DNA of 25,054 nt, from positions 1 to 25,054 of IMG/VR virus record IMGVR_UViG_3300006334_000060; one strand, given 5' to 3'. The notes beneath the pieces were generated by a model, which was not told the origin of the DNA, did no database searches, and was given only the letters and a program-made list of their open reading frames with translations. Every line of letters starts with the position of its first letter. Position 1 is the stretch's first letter. The translations under genes were made by a program, and so were the position numbers. The stretch comes from a virus. This document shows, piece after piece, positions 14,966-22,331 of this stretch.

Positions 14966-16423
14966 ATGAGATATGGAAAAAGCATGAGTGAAGCCCTTGC
15001 AGAAATTCGTGAGGGGTTCTCCAAAAAAGAAATCAAGATGGCAATCGGTGTTGCATCTGACCCACGTTATAAACAGGGTAATTACTCTGGTGCGGTAAGA
15101 GCAATCGAAAAAATTAAAAAGGGATTGTCAACACACCCACAGGTTGCTGCTGTTCTAAAAAGACAGAACGAGGAGATATTTGAAAAAGTCAAGTGTCCAG
15201 AATGTAATGGCGAAGGTTGTGACCATTGTGAGGGAAGAGGATATCATACCGAAGCACTTGACAAAGAGGATGAACCTTTTGTAAAGGACTTGATTAAAAA
15301 ACTAAGAAAAGGTTCTGCAACTCACGGTAAACAGGCAGATGACTTGGAGAAGGCAGTCAAGGAAGAAACTGAACTTGATGAAGTGAAGACTACTCATGTA
15401 GTTATTGATACTGCTGATGGTGACAAGGTTGTCGGTACTGCATCTTCTGAAAAGGTTGCAAAGGAAATTATCACAACTGCACAACTTCCACCTATTAAAA
15501 TCAAAGATAAGAAGACTTTGAAGGTTGTTATGATGAAGAAACCTGTCAGTGATAAGAAGGCATCACAGATGATTGGTTATCCTTTGAAAGAGGAAGTTGA
15601 ACTTGATGAGAGTGTCAAGGCATCAACTGCTTATGACTTTGACCGATTAATTAAAGATGGTGGGCTTGATAAAAGAGATTTCCAAAAGGCAAAAAACTTA
15701 TACACCCAGAATAAGTTGATGGATTTAAGAAAATTTATCTATAACTTAGATACCTCTCCACTAGAAGCAATCATGGATGTCATTGCAAAAAATGACCCAA
15801 AGGCATTTATGAAGATGTATCCAAAATCCAAGAAGGGTGAGTATATGTCTAGTATCGCTTACGCACACAAAGAAGAAGTTGAACTTGATGAAAGAAAGTT
15901 TGAAGCTGGTAAGTCTGCTTCTGGTTACGATATATTCCACAAAGACTTTTCATCTGCAATGCAACACGCAACTGCATTTGCAAAGAAAAAAGGACAACCA
16001 ATTAAGAAAGATGAGATTGATAATAAAGTTGCAACAGGCCCAAGAAAACCAAGCCCAGGCAAAGAAAACTCATACACTCTTGAAACCGAAAAAGGTAAGA
16101 GGTGGTCAGTTCAAGTGTATAACATGGGTAGTAAATTTGAACTGAATATGTACTTAACATCATCTCATGTGCCTGAAGGTGATACGCTTGATGAAGCAAA
16201 AGAAGTTTTGTCAAGATTTAAAGATGATAAACTTAAAAAGAGTATCATGAATCTTGCAACACAAAAAGGACTAAAGGTTAAGGAAATGGGAGACAAACTT
16301 GAAGTCTCTGGTAATGCCAGAAAGGTTATGGACTTAACCCTTGCAGTTCAAAAACATGATGTAAAAGTTGAACATAACATGATGTCAGCGTATACTGCTG
16401 CTATAACTAAAGGAGTAAAATAA
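14966..16423 (+). CDS. 485-residue polyprotein with repeated ELDE linkers and a zinc motif
   Basis: ATG 14966 follows AAGGA (14953-14957). Residues 1-17 (MRYGKSMSEALAEIREG) contain I-R-E, a possible leader cut. A helical module follows (FSKKEIKMAIGVASDPRYK...), then a DnaJ-like zinc motif CPECNGEGCDHCEGRG (77-92). From there the protein is a string of small alpha/beta modules separated by near-identical acidic linkers: KEETELDE (132-139), KEEVELDE (208-215), KEEVELDE (302-309) and EGDTLDE (404-410). Each ends L-D-E, matching the gp21 (L/I)-x-E rule. Modules between linkers are about 70-100 residues and unrelated by eye (THVVIDTADGDKVVG; AYDFDRLIKDGGLDKRDF; SGYDIFHKDFSSAMQHA; a final KH-like alpha/beta module with RFKDDKLKKSIMNLA). 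I recognise no enzyme. Inference: internal capsid polyprotein. The next ATG overlaps its stop by one base. Confidence 0.92.
   Translation: MRYGKSMSEALAEIREGFSKKEIKMAIGVASDPRYKQGNYSGAVRAIEKIKKGLSTHPQVAAVLKRQNEEIFEKVKCPECNGEGCDHCEGRGYHTEALDKEDEPFVKDLIKKLRKGSATHGKQADDLEKAVKEETELDEVKTTHVVIDTADGDKVVGTASSEKVAKEIITTAQLPPIKIKDKKTLKVVMMKKPVSDKKASQMIGYPLKEEVELDESVKASTAYDFDRLIKDGGLDKRDFQKAKNLYTQNKLMDLRKFIYNLDTSPLEAIMDVIAKNDPKAFMKMYPKSKKGEYMSSIAYAHKEEVELDERKFEAGKSASGYDIFHKDFSSAMQHATAFAKKKGQPIKKDEIDNKVATGPRKPSPGKENSYTLETEKGKRWSVQVYNMGSKFELNMYLTSSHVPEGDTLDEAKEVLSRFKDDKLKKSIMNLATQKGLKVKEMGDKLEVSGNARKVMDLTLAVQKHDVKVEHNMMSAYTAAITKGVK
15365..15891 (+). repeat. Dispersed in-frame linker repeat encoding E-(V/T)-ELDE
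   Basis: The 17-mer GAAGTTGAACTTGATGA occurs exactly at 15593-15609 and 15875-15891, and with two changes at 15365-15381 (GAAACTGAACTTGATGA). All copies are in the same reading frame. Weaker relatives are CTTGATGAAG near 16189 and AAACTTGATGAGAA near 16658 in the next gene. The spacings are 228 and 282 bases, multiples of three. Identity at the DNA level as well as protein suggests recent duplication or linker shuffling rather than convergence. Confidence 0.8.
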
Positions 16424-17280
16424 TGTCAAAATATTTTGATACAAAACCTGGCAGTCTTGAAGAAGCCGTATCCGCTGCTCAACAGGCTGCAATTGCTATC
16501 TCCAAAAAGGAGAGAGGTGAGAAACCAAAAGATAAAAAAGATGAAGGTAATGCATTTGGTGCTGCCTTAATGGCGGCAAAGGAAAAGGGTGAAAAAACCT
16601 TTACTGTTGCTGGTAAAAAATATGATGTAAAGACTGAACAAGAAATCAAGGAAGAAAAACTTGATGAGAAGGTTGAGTATGTTGAGTACAAATTCAAAAA
16701 CAAGAATGATGCAATGGCAGCAAAGAAGATGCTTGATGCAGTTCAGTTAATGAGTTTCGATATCAACGATGACAACATCTCTGGTGGTGAACTCATGGTT
16801 GATGCTGGTTCAAAGGATATGACCAAGTATCATAAAGAAATCATGAAGAAGTTTAAACCAAAGGTAATGAAAACTGAAACCAACAAGAACGACAAGTCTG
16901 ATGACGGTGACGGTCTTGATGCGGTTCAACCAGACGCTGTTAAGAAGAAGTTCAAAGACCGTAAGGACAAGGACATTGATAACGATGGTGACGTAGATGA
17001 TTCAGATAAGTTCTTGCACAAAAGACGTAAGGCAATCTCAAAGTCAATGGGTGAGTCACTTATGTCTGTTGCAGATTCCGTTAGACAAATGTGGGATGAA
17101 GCTGCAAAGAAATCTGAGTCTCAAGATGTGTTGAATGATAAAGATGGTGATGGTATGGATGATGACCAGAAACCAGAAAAAGCGAAAGCAAAGAAAATGA
17201 CTGATACTGGTAAACCAGTAACACCGATTGAGACATCACCAAAGATGCCTAAAACAAAAAATGAGAAGAACAAAGTCTAG
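16423..17280 (+). CDS. 285-residue acidic/basic protein with EF-hand-like loops and LDE linker
   Basis: The ATG overlaps the previous stop by one base, with AAAGGAG at 16409-16415. The start MSKYFDTKPGSLEEAVSAAQ contains L-E-E (12-14), a possible leader cut. KEEKLDEKVEY (77-87) repeats the linker of the previous polyprotein. A small alpha/beta module follows (VEYVEYKFKNKNDAMAAKKML...MTKYHKEIM). The C-terminal half is low-complexity and charged, with two calcium-loop-like stretches: DIDNDGDVDDSD (184-195, full DxDxDG pattern) and DKDGDGMDDDQ (239-249). Such loops are seen in EF-hand and dockerin-like proteins; calcium binding is inferred only. Likely a virion or prohead protein of the same class as its neighbours. 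The last base of the stop is the first base of the next GTG start. Confidence 0.88.
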   Translation: MSKYFDTKPGSLEEAVSAAQQAAIAISKKERGEKPKDKKDEGNAFGAALMAAKEKGEKTFTVAGKKYDVKTEQEIKEEKLDEKVEYVEYKFKNKNDAMAAKKMLDAVQLMSFDINDDNISGGELMVDAGSKDMTKYHKEIMKKFKPKVMKTETNKNDKSDDGDGLDAVQPDAVKKKFKDRKDKDIDNDGDVDDSDKFLHKRRKAISKSMGESLMSVADSVRQMWDEAAKKSESQDVLNDKDGDGMDDDQKPEKAKAKKMTDTGKPVTPIETSPKMPKTKNEKNKV

Positions 17281-17807
17281 TGATACGGTTTGATGAAGTA
17301 TATAATTTGGTGGCAGAGGAGAACGAAGAACTTCCAACCATCTATTGCGATATGGATATGGTGCTCTGTAACTTCTTGAAAGGTGCAGAGGAAGTTCTTG
17401 GTGTTCCCTTTCCAAGAGCGGATAAAAGGGAGAAGTGGATAAAGATTTCCTCTACCAAAGACTTTTGGGTAAACCTTGAATGGATGATGGGTGCCCAAAG
17501 AATGTGGTCATTTATAAACAAGTATGATGCACACATTCTATCTGCATACTCAACCAAAGACCCAAACAGTCGTAAGGGAAAACTTGCATGGTTGAAGAAG
17601 AATGCGAAACTTACAAAAAAGTCTCGTATTCACTTAGTATTGAGGGCAGACAAACAAAAATTTGCAATGATAAACAACAAACCAAACCTGTTGATTGATG
17701 ATTATATTAAGAACATTCACGAATGGGAAGCAAAGGGTGGAGTTGGAATACATCATACAGACCCAACTACAACTCTCGCAGAATTGAAACGGTTAGGTTT
17801 TAAATAA
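17280..17807 (+). CDS. HAD-family 5'(3')-deoxyribonucleotidase-like protein
   Basis: A 175-residue protein starting with GTG 17280 in a TAGTG overlap. HAD motifs are present in order: motif I YCDMDMVLCNF (Asp24, Asp26), motif II-like LSAYSTKD (87-94), a motif III Lys around 125-127 (ADKQKF) and motif IV LLIDDYIKN (137-145, Asp140/141). The size and the DxDxV start fit the NT5C/deoxyribonucleotidase group, which dephosphorylates nucleoside monophosphates. The 20 residues before motif I, MIRFDEVYNLVAEENEE, are an extension resembling the leaders of upstream proteins (LVAE then E), so this enzyme might also be packaged. An alternative is an ordinary late nucleotide-scavenging enzyme. Confidence 0.88.
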   Translation: MIRFDEVYNLVAEENEELPTIYCDMDMVLCNFLKGAEEVLGVPFPRADKREKWIKISSTKDFWVNLEWMMGAQRMWSFINKYDAHILSAYSTKDPNSRKGKLAWLKKNAKLTKKSRIHLVLRADKQKFAMINNKPNLLIDDYIKNIHEWEAKGGVGIHHTDPTTTLAELKRLGFK

Positions 17808-17808
17808 C

Positions 17809-17816
17809 ATAAATAG
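17809..17816 (+). promoter_or_regulatory. T4-type late promoter, CATAAATA
   Basis: Seven of eight matches to TATAAATA, in the 46-base gap before a virion gene. Expected initiation near 17823 leaves a short leader with AGGAG (17841-17845) and ATG at 17854. The following bases GATGAG resemble the GAGG that follows the 9450 site only loosely. Confidence 0.7.
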
Positions 17817-17853
17817 ATGAGTATATATACTATCTAACTTAGGAGAAATTAAA

Positions 17854-19161
17854 ATGAGCTCATGGAGTATGAATGATGGTTCTGCACTGACAGGTACTAT
17901 GACATTCACCAATGGAAATGCCGCTGTTTCTGGTTCTGGTACGAACTTTGACCCAGAAGTAAAAGTGGGTGACATCATCATTTCCGCTGGTGGGGTCAAA
18001 CATAGAGTAAAAGCTGTTACGTCAGATACCGCACTAACACTAACTGAAAATTTCAGTGGTTCAACCGAAAATGGTGTTGCCGCCACGGTTACAAGACCAC
18101 CACTGAATTTTGCATCTGCAGCACCGCATATTGATAACAATGTGTTGGGTATCACCTCTGGTGAATCTTTGGGTGGTGTAGACAACATTACAAGTATCGG
18201 TGTCGGTAACACAACACTAGGTACTTACGAAAGAATTGGTGGTAACACATACCACACTTCAGCACCGACAGTAACAATTGCTGCACCAACAGCAAGAACA
18301 ATTACTCAAGCGAACATCAATGAAACAACAGATGTGTTTACTGTAACTGGTCATAATATGAGAACTGGTACAAAGTTAACTTATACATCAAATGGAACAA
18401 ATATTGTTCATAGTGGTGGAACTCTTGCAGATAGCACAGCAGTTTTTGTTATTAGAGTTGATGATAATACTTTTAAAATCGCATCTTCACTTTCAAATGC
18501 AAATGCTGGTACTGCATTAGACATTACAAATGATGGTAATGATAGTAACTCATTTGTAGGTGATACTGCAGCAGCAACTGCAACCATCTCTGGTGGTAAA
18601 GTAACTGGTTTCACAATCACTAACGTGGGTTCTGACTATCAGTCTGCACCTTCAGTTACAATTGCTGCCCCAAGTGGTACTGGAAATTTGAACTTAACAG
18701 ACAACACAGTATTAATTGTTGCTGATGATGAAATCGTTGTTCCTGCCGCATTCTATGCTGCTATCTCAACTGGTGAATCAGTGACATATGCACAAGGTGG
18801 TTCTGGTGCTCAAGCAGACCTTACAGATGGAACTGTCTACTACCTAATCAAATCTGGAACTGCAAACAAGATTAGTCTTGCAACAAGTGCCGCAAATGCA
18901 CTTGCTGGAACAAAGATTGACTTAACTGCTGTTGCATCTGGTGGTACTGCACACTCATTTGTTGGTGGAACTGCAACCGCAACCGCAACTCTTGGTCTTG
19001 GTGTAGACGGTGACGATAACAGAAGAGATATCGCACACGTTGGTTGGGTCAAGAAGACTGTAGGTACTGGTGGTCGTGCTGGTAGAATTCACTACGAAAC
19101 TCTAGTTGCCGCATCAAGTATGTCTGGTGATGCAGAGGATATCGCAACCCCAGACAGTTAA
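17854..19161 (+). CDS. Virion structural protein with internal repeats
   Basis: A 435-residue, Thr/Ser/Gly/Ala-rich, beta-strand protein with no Cys. Strong AGGAG and a late promoter precede it. Residues 1-130 start with an oligomeric-looking beta domain (GTMTFTNGNAAVSGSGTNF, VGDIIISAGG, HRVKAVTSDTALTLT). Two related modules follow at about 133-245 and 262-380. Each opens YxSAPxVTIAAP and ends (A/N)AGTxxDxT...(H/N)SFVGxTAxATAT. The C-terminal 40 residues (RRDIAHVGWVKKTVGTGGR) look like a conserved terminal element. This composition is typical of marine T4-like phage decoration or fibre-associated proteins detected in virions. The exact location in the particle is unknown. Confidence 0.9.
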   Translation: MSSWSMNDGSALTGTMTFTNGNAAVSGSGTNFDPEVKVGDIIISAGGVKHRVKAVTSDTALTLTENFSGSTENGVAATVTRPPLNFASAAPHIDNNVLGITSGESLGGVDNITSIGVGNTTLGTYERIGGNTYHTSAPTVTIAAPTARTITQANINETTDVFTVTGHNMRTGTKLTYTSNGTNIVHSGGTLADSTAVFVIRVDDNTFKIASSLSNANAGTALDITNDGNDSNSFVGDTAAATATISGGKVTGFTITNVGSDYQSAPSVTIAAPSGTGNLNLTDNTVLIVADDEIVVPAAFYAAISTGESVTYAQGGSGAQADLTDGTVYYLIKSGTANKISLATSAANALAGTKIDLTAVASGGTAHSFVGGTATATATLGLGVDGDDNRRDIAHVGWVKKTVGTGGRAGRIHYETLVAASSMSGDAEDIATPDS

Positions 19162-19179
19162 TATATAATGGAGTAGATT

Positions 19180-19440
19180 ATGGCAGGTCAATTGACTGAG
19201 ACTGAGATTAATATTAGGAAACAAACACTAAGTGCAGAACTTGAAAAACAAAAGTCTGCACTTAGTAAACTAGAAGAACAAAGAACGAATATCACTGCAC
19301 AGATGTACGCCACAACTGGTGCAATCCAACAGTGTGATTTGTTCTTACAACAACTAAATGGTGGTAACGAAAATGTTACCAGTAGCATTCCATCAGAACC
19401 AGAAGATGGTTCAAACAATATCGTTACGGCGATGAGTTGA
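19180..19440 (+). CDS. Small coiled-coil protein
   Basis: An 86-residue protein with GGAG at 19170-19173 and ATG 19180. Residues 3-62 are helical with heptad-like hydrophobic spacing (LSAELEKQKSALSKLEEQR), followed by a Gly/Asn/Ser-rich tail (NGGNENVTSSIPSE). No motif for a known enzyme. Small coiled-coil proteins of this kind often sit beside structural genes in marine T4-like phages, so a chaperone or minor virion role is possible but not shown. Confidence 0.85.
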   Translation: MAGQLTETEINIRKQTLSAELEKQKSALSKLEEQRTNITAQMYATTGAIQQCDLFLQQLNGGNENVTSSIPSEPEDGSNNIVTAMS

Positions 19441-19460
19441 TGGTTTACAGGAGATAAAAA

Positions 19461-20225
19461 ATGGCTGATAAGAAAATTACTGCGTTGACAGACTTGGGTA
19501 ATGCGATTGCATCTGAAGATTTGCTTCATGTGATTGATGACCCATCTGGCACACCAGTTAACAAAAAGATTACTGTTGCAAATGTATTCAATAACATTCC
19601 AACATACATTGCACTAGACGGTACTGCACAATCCATTACAGGAAGTGTTGCAGTAAACACAACCACTTCAATTACATTACTTGACCTAAGTTCTGCAAGT
19701 AACAACACCACTGCAACTGGTGCTTTAGGTGCTGGTACAAATGGACAAGTGAAGGTCGTTATTATGTCAACTGACCCAAGTGCTGGTTCATCATACAAAC
19801 TAACACCAGCAGCAAGAAACGGTTACGATTCAATCTCTTTCCAAGATGAAGGTGATACTGCAATCCTCATGTTCTCAAATAATAAATGGAACATCGTTTC
19901 AATGCATGGTGCAGTAGAAACTACACAGACTATTACTGCAACTGGTAGTGTAGATTTGACATCAAGTCTTACACTTCTTGATACAACCTCTGGTGCTCAA
20001 ACACTTTCACTTGCAACTGGTAAATTTATTGGTCAAATGAAAACTATTGTTATGAAAACAAAAGGTGGTTCAAACAATGCAACTATGACAACTGCTGGTG
20101 GTAACTTACTTGCTGGTCAAGTATCTACATCAATTGTATGGAATAGTGAAGGTGATGCAGTTACACTAATGTACAATGGTACAAAGTGGGTGGTAACCAG
20201 TAACTTTGGTGCAACGATATCATAA
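19461..20225 (+). CDS. Virion structural protein, duplicated beta domain
   Basis: A 254-residue protein starting [15 protein letters not shown], a common N-terminal module of marine phage structural proteins ([26 protein letters not shown]). AGGAG (19449-19453) is 7 bases before the ATG. Two similar beta domains follow: about 62-155 ([15 protein letters not shown]... [18 protein letters not shown]) and about 162-250 ([13 protein letters not shown]... [18 protein letters not shown]). The conserved pairs SITLLD/SLTLLD and [25 protein letters not shown] show an internal duplication. It is likely a tail-fibre, neck or decoration protein; position in the particle is unknown. Confidence 0.88.
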   Translation: MADKKITALTDLGNAIASEDLLHVIDDPSGTPVNKKITVANVFNNIPTYIALDGTAQSITGSVAVNTTTSITLLDLSSASNNTTATGALGAGTNGQVKVVIMSTDPSAGSSYKLTPAARNGYDSISFQDEGDTAILMFSNNKWNIVSMHGAVETTQTITATGSVDLTSSLTLLDTTSGAQTLSLATGKFIGQMKTIVMKTKGGSNNATMTTAGGNLLAGQVSTSIVWNSEGDAVTLMYNGTKWVVTSNFGATIS

Positions 20226-20235
20226 GGAGTAAACT

Positions 20236-20415
20236 ATGGAAGTAGTAAGATATGGTGCTGGTGGAATGCCAATTGTCTCTAAAGAAGAGAAAAAGGTAGA
20301 ACCAGTAGAAAAGGTCGAAAAGACAAAAAAGAAATCAGAACCACTTCAAGAGATTCTTGAAGTCAATCCAAATGAAGATGATGGTTTTGATGAGGAACAT
20401 GGAGAAGATGAATGA
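20236..20415 (+). CDS. Short charged hypothetical protein (59 residues)
   Basis: A small gene with AAGGAG (20224-20229) 6 bases before ATG 20236, ending in an ATGA overlap with the next gene. The product starts MEVVRYGAGGMPIVSKEEKK, continues as a Lys/Glu/Val-rich linker, and ends strongly acidic (NEDDGFDEEHGEDE). Good ribosome site and coupling at both ends make it real despite its size. It is probably unfolded or an extended tail. No function recognised. Confidence 0.8.
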   Translation: MEVVRYGAGGMPIVSKEEKKVEPVEKVEKTKKKSEPLQEILEVNPNEDDGFDEEHGEDE

Positions 20416-20819
20416 AAACCTTTAAACAATATATGAAGGAAGCTCCTCATCCAGCAGACGGTGACAATCCTGTTGATGGTGACATGATGTTGGGTGACCT
20501 TACCAGTGATGCAGTAGTCGAAAGATTGAATGCATATGTTGGTGCGATTGCAGATAGAGAATATCTCAATCCAGAAAAAGCAGTTGCTGAGATGAGACAG
20601 AAACTTATGAGAGTTGGTATTCATTTTGGTGATGTTCAATTTACTGAGGAAAGTGGTGAGATTTCTGTTCCTCTAGTTCAGTATGGTGGCGCATTTGGTA
20701 AAAGTGGAGACACACCATATGATGAGTTTGATAACGAAGTCGAGAGTGGTCGTTCATTGAACTTTGTATATGAGAGAACAGGTGGGGGTACGCATAGAAT
20801 TCTAGCAAAGATTATGTAG
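20412..20819 (+). CDS. Conserved-looking protein with capsid-targeting-like leader
   Basis: A 135-residue protein beginning MKTFKQYMKEAPHP. The first 11 residues align with the T4 leader MKTYQEFIAE plus Ala, with M-K-E at the cleavage position (less ideal than L/I-x-E). A helical stretch (SDAVVERLNAYVGAIAD, PEKAVAEMRQKLMRVGI) is followed by strands (VQFTEESGEISVPLVQYGG) and an ending NFVYERTGGGTHRILAKIM. No enzyme motif seen. Coupled by ATGA to the 59-residue gene. Inference: late protein, possibly internal to the capsid. Confidence 0.85.
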   Translation: MKTFKQYMKEAPHPADGDNPVDGDMMLGDLTSDAVVERLNAYVGAIADREYLNPEKAVAEMRQKLMRVGIHFGDVQFTEESGEISVPLVQYGGAFGKSGDTPYDEFDNEVESGRSLNFVYERTGGGTHRILAKIM

Positions 20820-20820
20820 T

Positions 20821-21183
20821 ATGTTTGAGAAAATAACCAATGAGAATGTGATGTTATTTGCACTGAAACATTACGACAATCCACAGTGCGAAGGCGAGAA
20901 AGAATTTCATGATGATATGAAGAGGTTCAAGTATATAAAGAGATTACTCAAGAAATATACAGACCACGGAGTATTAAAGGAACGGTTATTACTTAATCAC
21001 ATAATCGTATTGAATAATGTGTTTGGGCCTGAGGCATCAACGACACTTATGTTGTTCAAGATAGAACCAAAGTATTGGCCCCAACTAAAGTCGTTTATGA
21101 ATTTCTTGGGAATATTGCCTGAGAAAGAATTACCAGAGGTACACGAAGATTTATTTGTGTCTGGTGCGTTAAGGAAACTATAA
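20821..21183 (+). CDS. Conserved-looking hypothetical protein, helical
   Basis: A 120-residue mostly helical protein starting one base after the previous stop. Segments are MFEKITNENVMLFALKHYDN, an EFHDDMKRFKYIKRLLKKY helix, LLLNHIIVLNNVFGPEASTT and LKSFMNFLGILPEKELPEV. I recall similar small proteins in T4-like marine phage late operons but know no function. No signal peptide, metal site or transmembrane segment. Its stop overlaps the next ATG by one base (TAATG), so translation is coupled. Confidence 0.85.
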   Translation: MFEKITNENVMLFALKHYDNPQCEGEKEFHDDMKRFKYIKRLLKKYTDHGVLKERLLLNHIIVLNNVFGPEASTTLMLFKIEPKYWPQLKSFMNFLGILPEKELPEVHEDLFVSGALRKL

Positions 21184-21821
21184 TGGGTAGAGCGATAGAT
21201 TTATTTGTAACGTACAGGTTTATTAAGTTACTAGTCACACCTTTTGAAAAACAGGAGGCGTATAAACTTGGTATCATAGATAAAGACGGTAATCGTATTA
21301 CTGAACCTGGCACAAATAAACCCACCACACTTAGACTTGGTAAAGAGAAGGATGCATACACAGTTCTTCACAAGTTGGTTTTCAATATCAAAAAGTTGTT
21401 TGCAAAGGTGCCTGGATTGCGTACTAAAGTTGGTACATATGCATCTGCACTGTTTCTGTTAAAGGATACATTTAAAGAACACGTTGATGACCCACAGGTA
21501 TTTGAAAAAGAATTCCTCAAGTATCTAAAAGAAAATGGATATGAACTTGATGATACTATTGCAGAAGAGGTAACACTTGAGGATGGTAAGTTACCAAAAG
21601 GTATATATAAATTAACACAGGATATCGCATTTGATGAAGAGGATGCTGATACACCAGATGCATTAGAGGGTGATGAGATTCAAGTATTTGAAGCAATCGC
21701 ACCAACTGATACTATCTTAGGAGTGGATGTATTCCCTGTAATTCATGTGCCAACACAGAGTAAAATCTTTGTCAGTGCAGAGGATATTAAAGAAGTAGGA
21801 ATCGAGGATTTAGAACTATGA
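21183..21821 (+). CDS. Conserved-looking hypothetical protein, probably virion-associated
   Basis: A 212-residue protein starting MGRAIDLFVTYRFIKLLVTPF, an amphipathic N-terminal helix. A helical middle (RLGKEKDAYTVLHKLVFNIKKLFAK, VGTYASALFLLKDTF) is followed by an acidic linker (DDTIAEEVTLEDGKLPKG) and a strand-rich end (QVFEAIAPTDTILGVDVFPVIHV, KIFVSAEDIKEVG). I recognise no catalytic motif. It sits among late genes, coupled at both ends by 1- and 4-base overlaps. Confidence 0.86.
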   Translation: MGRAIDLFVTYRFIKLLVTPFEKQEAYKLGIIDKDGNRITEPGTNKPTTLRLGKEKDAYTVLHKLVFNIKKLFAKVPGLRTKVGTYASALFLLKDTFKEHVDDPQVFEKEFLKYLKENGYELDDTIAEEVTLEDGKLPKGIYKLTQDIAFDEEDADTPDALEGDEIQVFEAIAPTDTILGVDVFPVIHVPTQSKIFVSAEDIKEVGIEDLEL

Positions 21822-22327
21822 GTTTAAAATTTCAAGACATCATGAAGAATTTCTACAACGATGAAACATTGGGTATTAAGAACGAAGATGCCCCTGCAAA
21901 TGCGACAGGCCCTGCTGTTGCTGGTACTGGTGATGATAGTTCAGTTGTTGTAGTCAAAAAGAAAAAGAAAAATATGTACGATGGTCGTACTAGAGAAGCA
22001 AGAGCATTTATGAAAAGAATGGAAACGCTTCGTGCAAAGAGAGAATCTAAACTTGCAAAGACAGTAAAGGAAAGAACTGAGGACTTTGGAGTTGAGTATC
22101 TTCTTGCAGAGGATAATGTTGCAATCTTACAGAACATCGTTAAAAGAAAACAAAATAACAAAATCAAAATGAAGGACGGTACAATGCGTATTGACCTTTT
22201 CACTGCGTCTGCACTGACACAGGCACTAGACCAAGTTAAACCAGACACCAAAAAGAAGATGATGGATATCATCAATAATGGTGGTAAAGCACAACTAATG
22301 AAACTTGTTAGTGTGGTAATGAAGTGA
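21818..22327 (+). CDS. Hypothetical protein with basic linker
   Basis: A 169-residue protein starting in an ATGA overlap. The N-terminus MSLKFQDIMKNFYNDETLG is followed by an Ala/Gly-rich disordered stretch, VVVVKKKKKN, a basic helix (TREARAFMKRMETLRAKRESK) and an alpha-helical end (RIDLFTASALTQALDQVKPD, KMMDIINNGGKAQLMKLVSVVMK). The start loosely resembles the leaders of neighbouring genes but lacks the MKTFK form. No function recognised; the basic, low-complexity front half suggests interaction with DNA or protein in the virion. Confidence 0.85.
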   Translation: MSLKFQDIMKNFYNDETLGIKNEDAPANATGPAVAGTGDDSSVVVVKKKKKNMYDGRTREARAFMKRMETLRAKRESKLAKTVKERTEDFGVEYLLAEDNVAILQNIVKRKQNNKIKMKDGTMRIDLFTASALTQALDQVKPDTKKKMMDIINNGGKAQLMKLVSVVMK

Positions 22328-22331
22328 TGTC

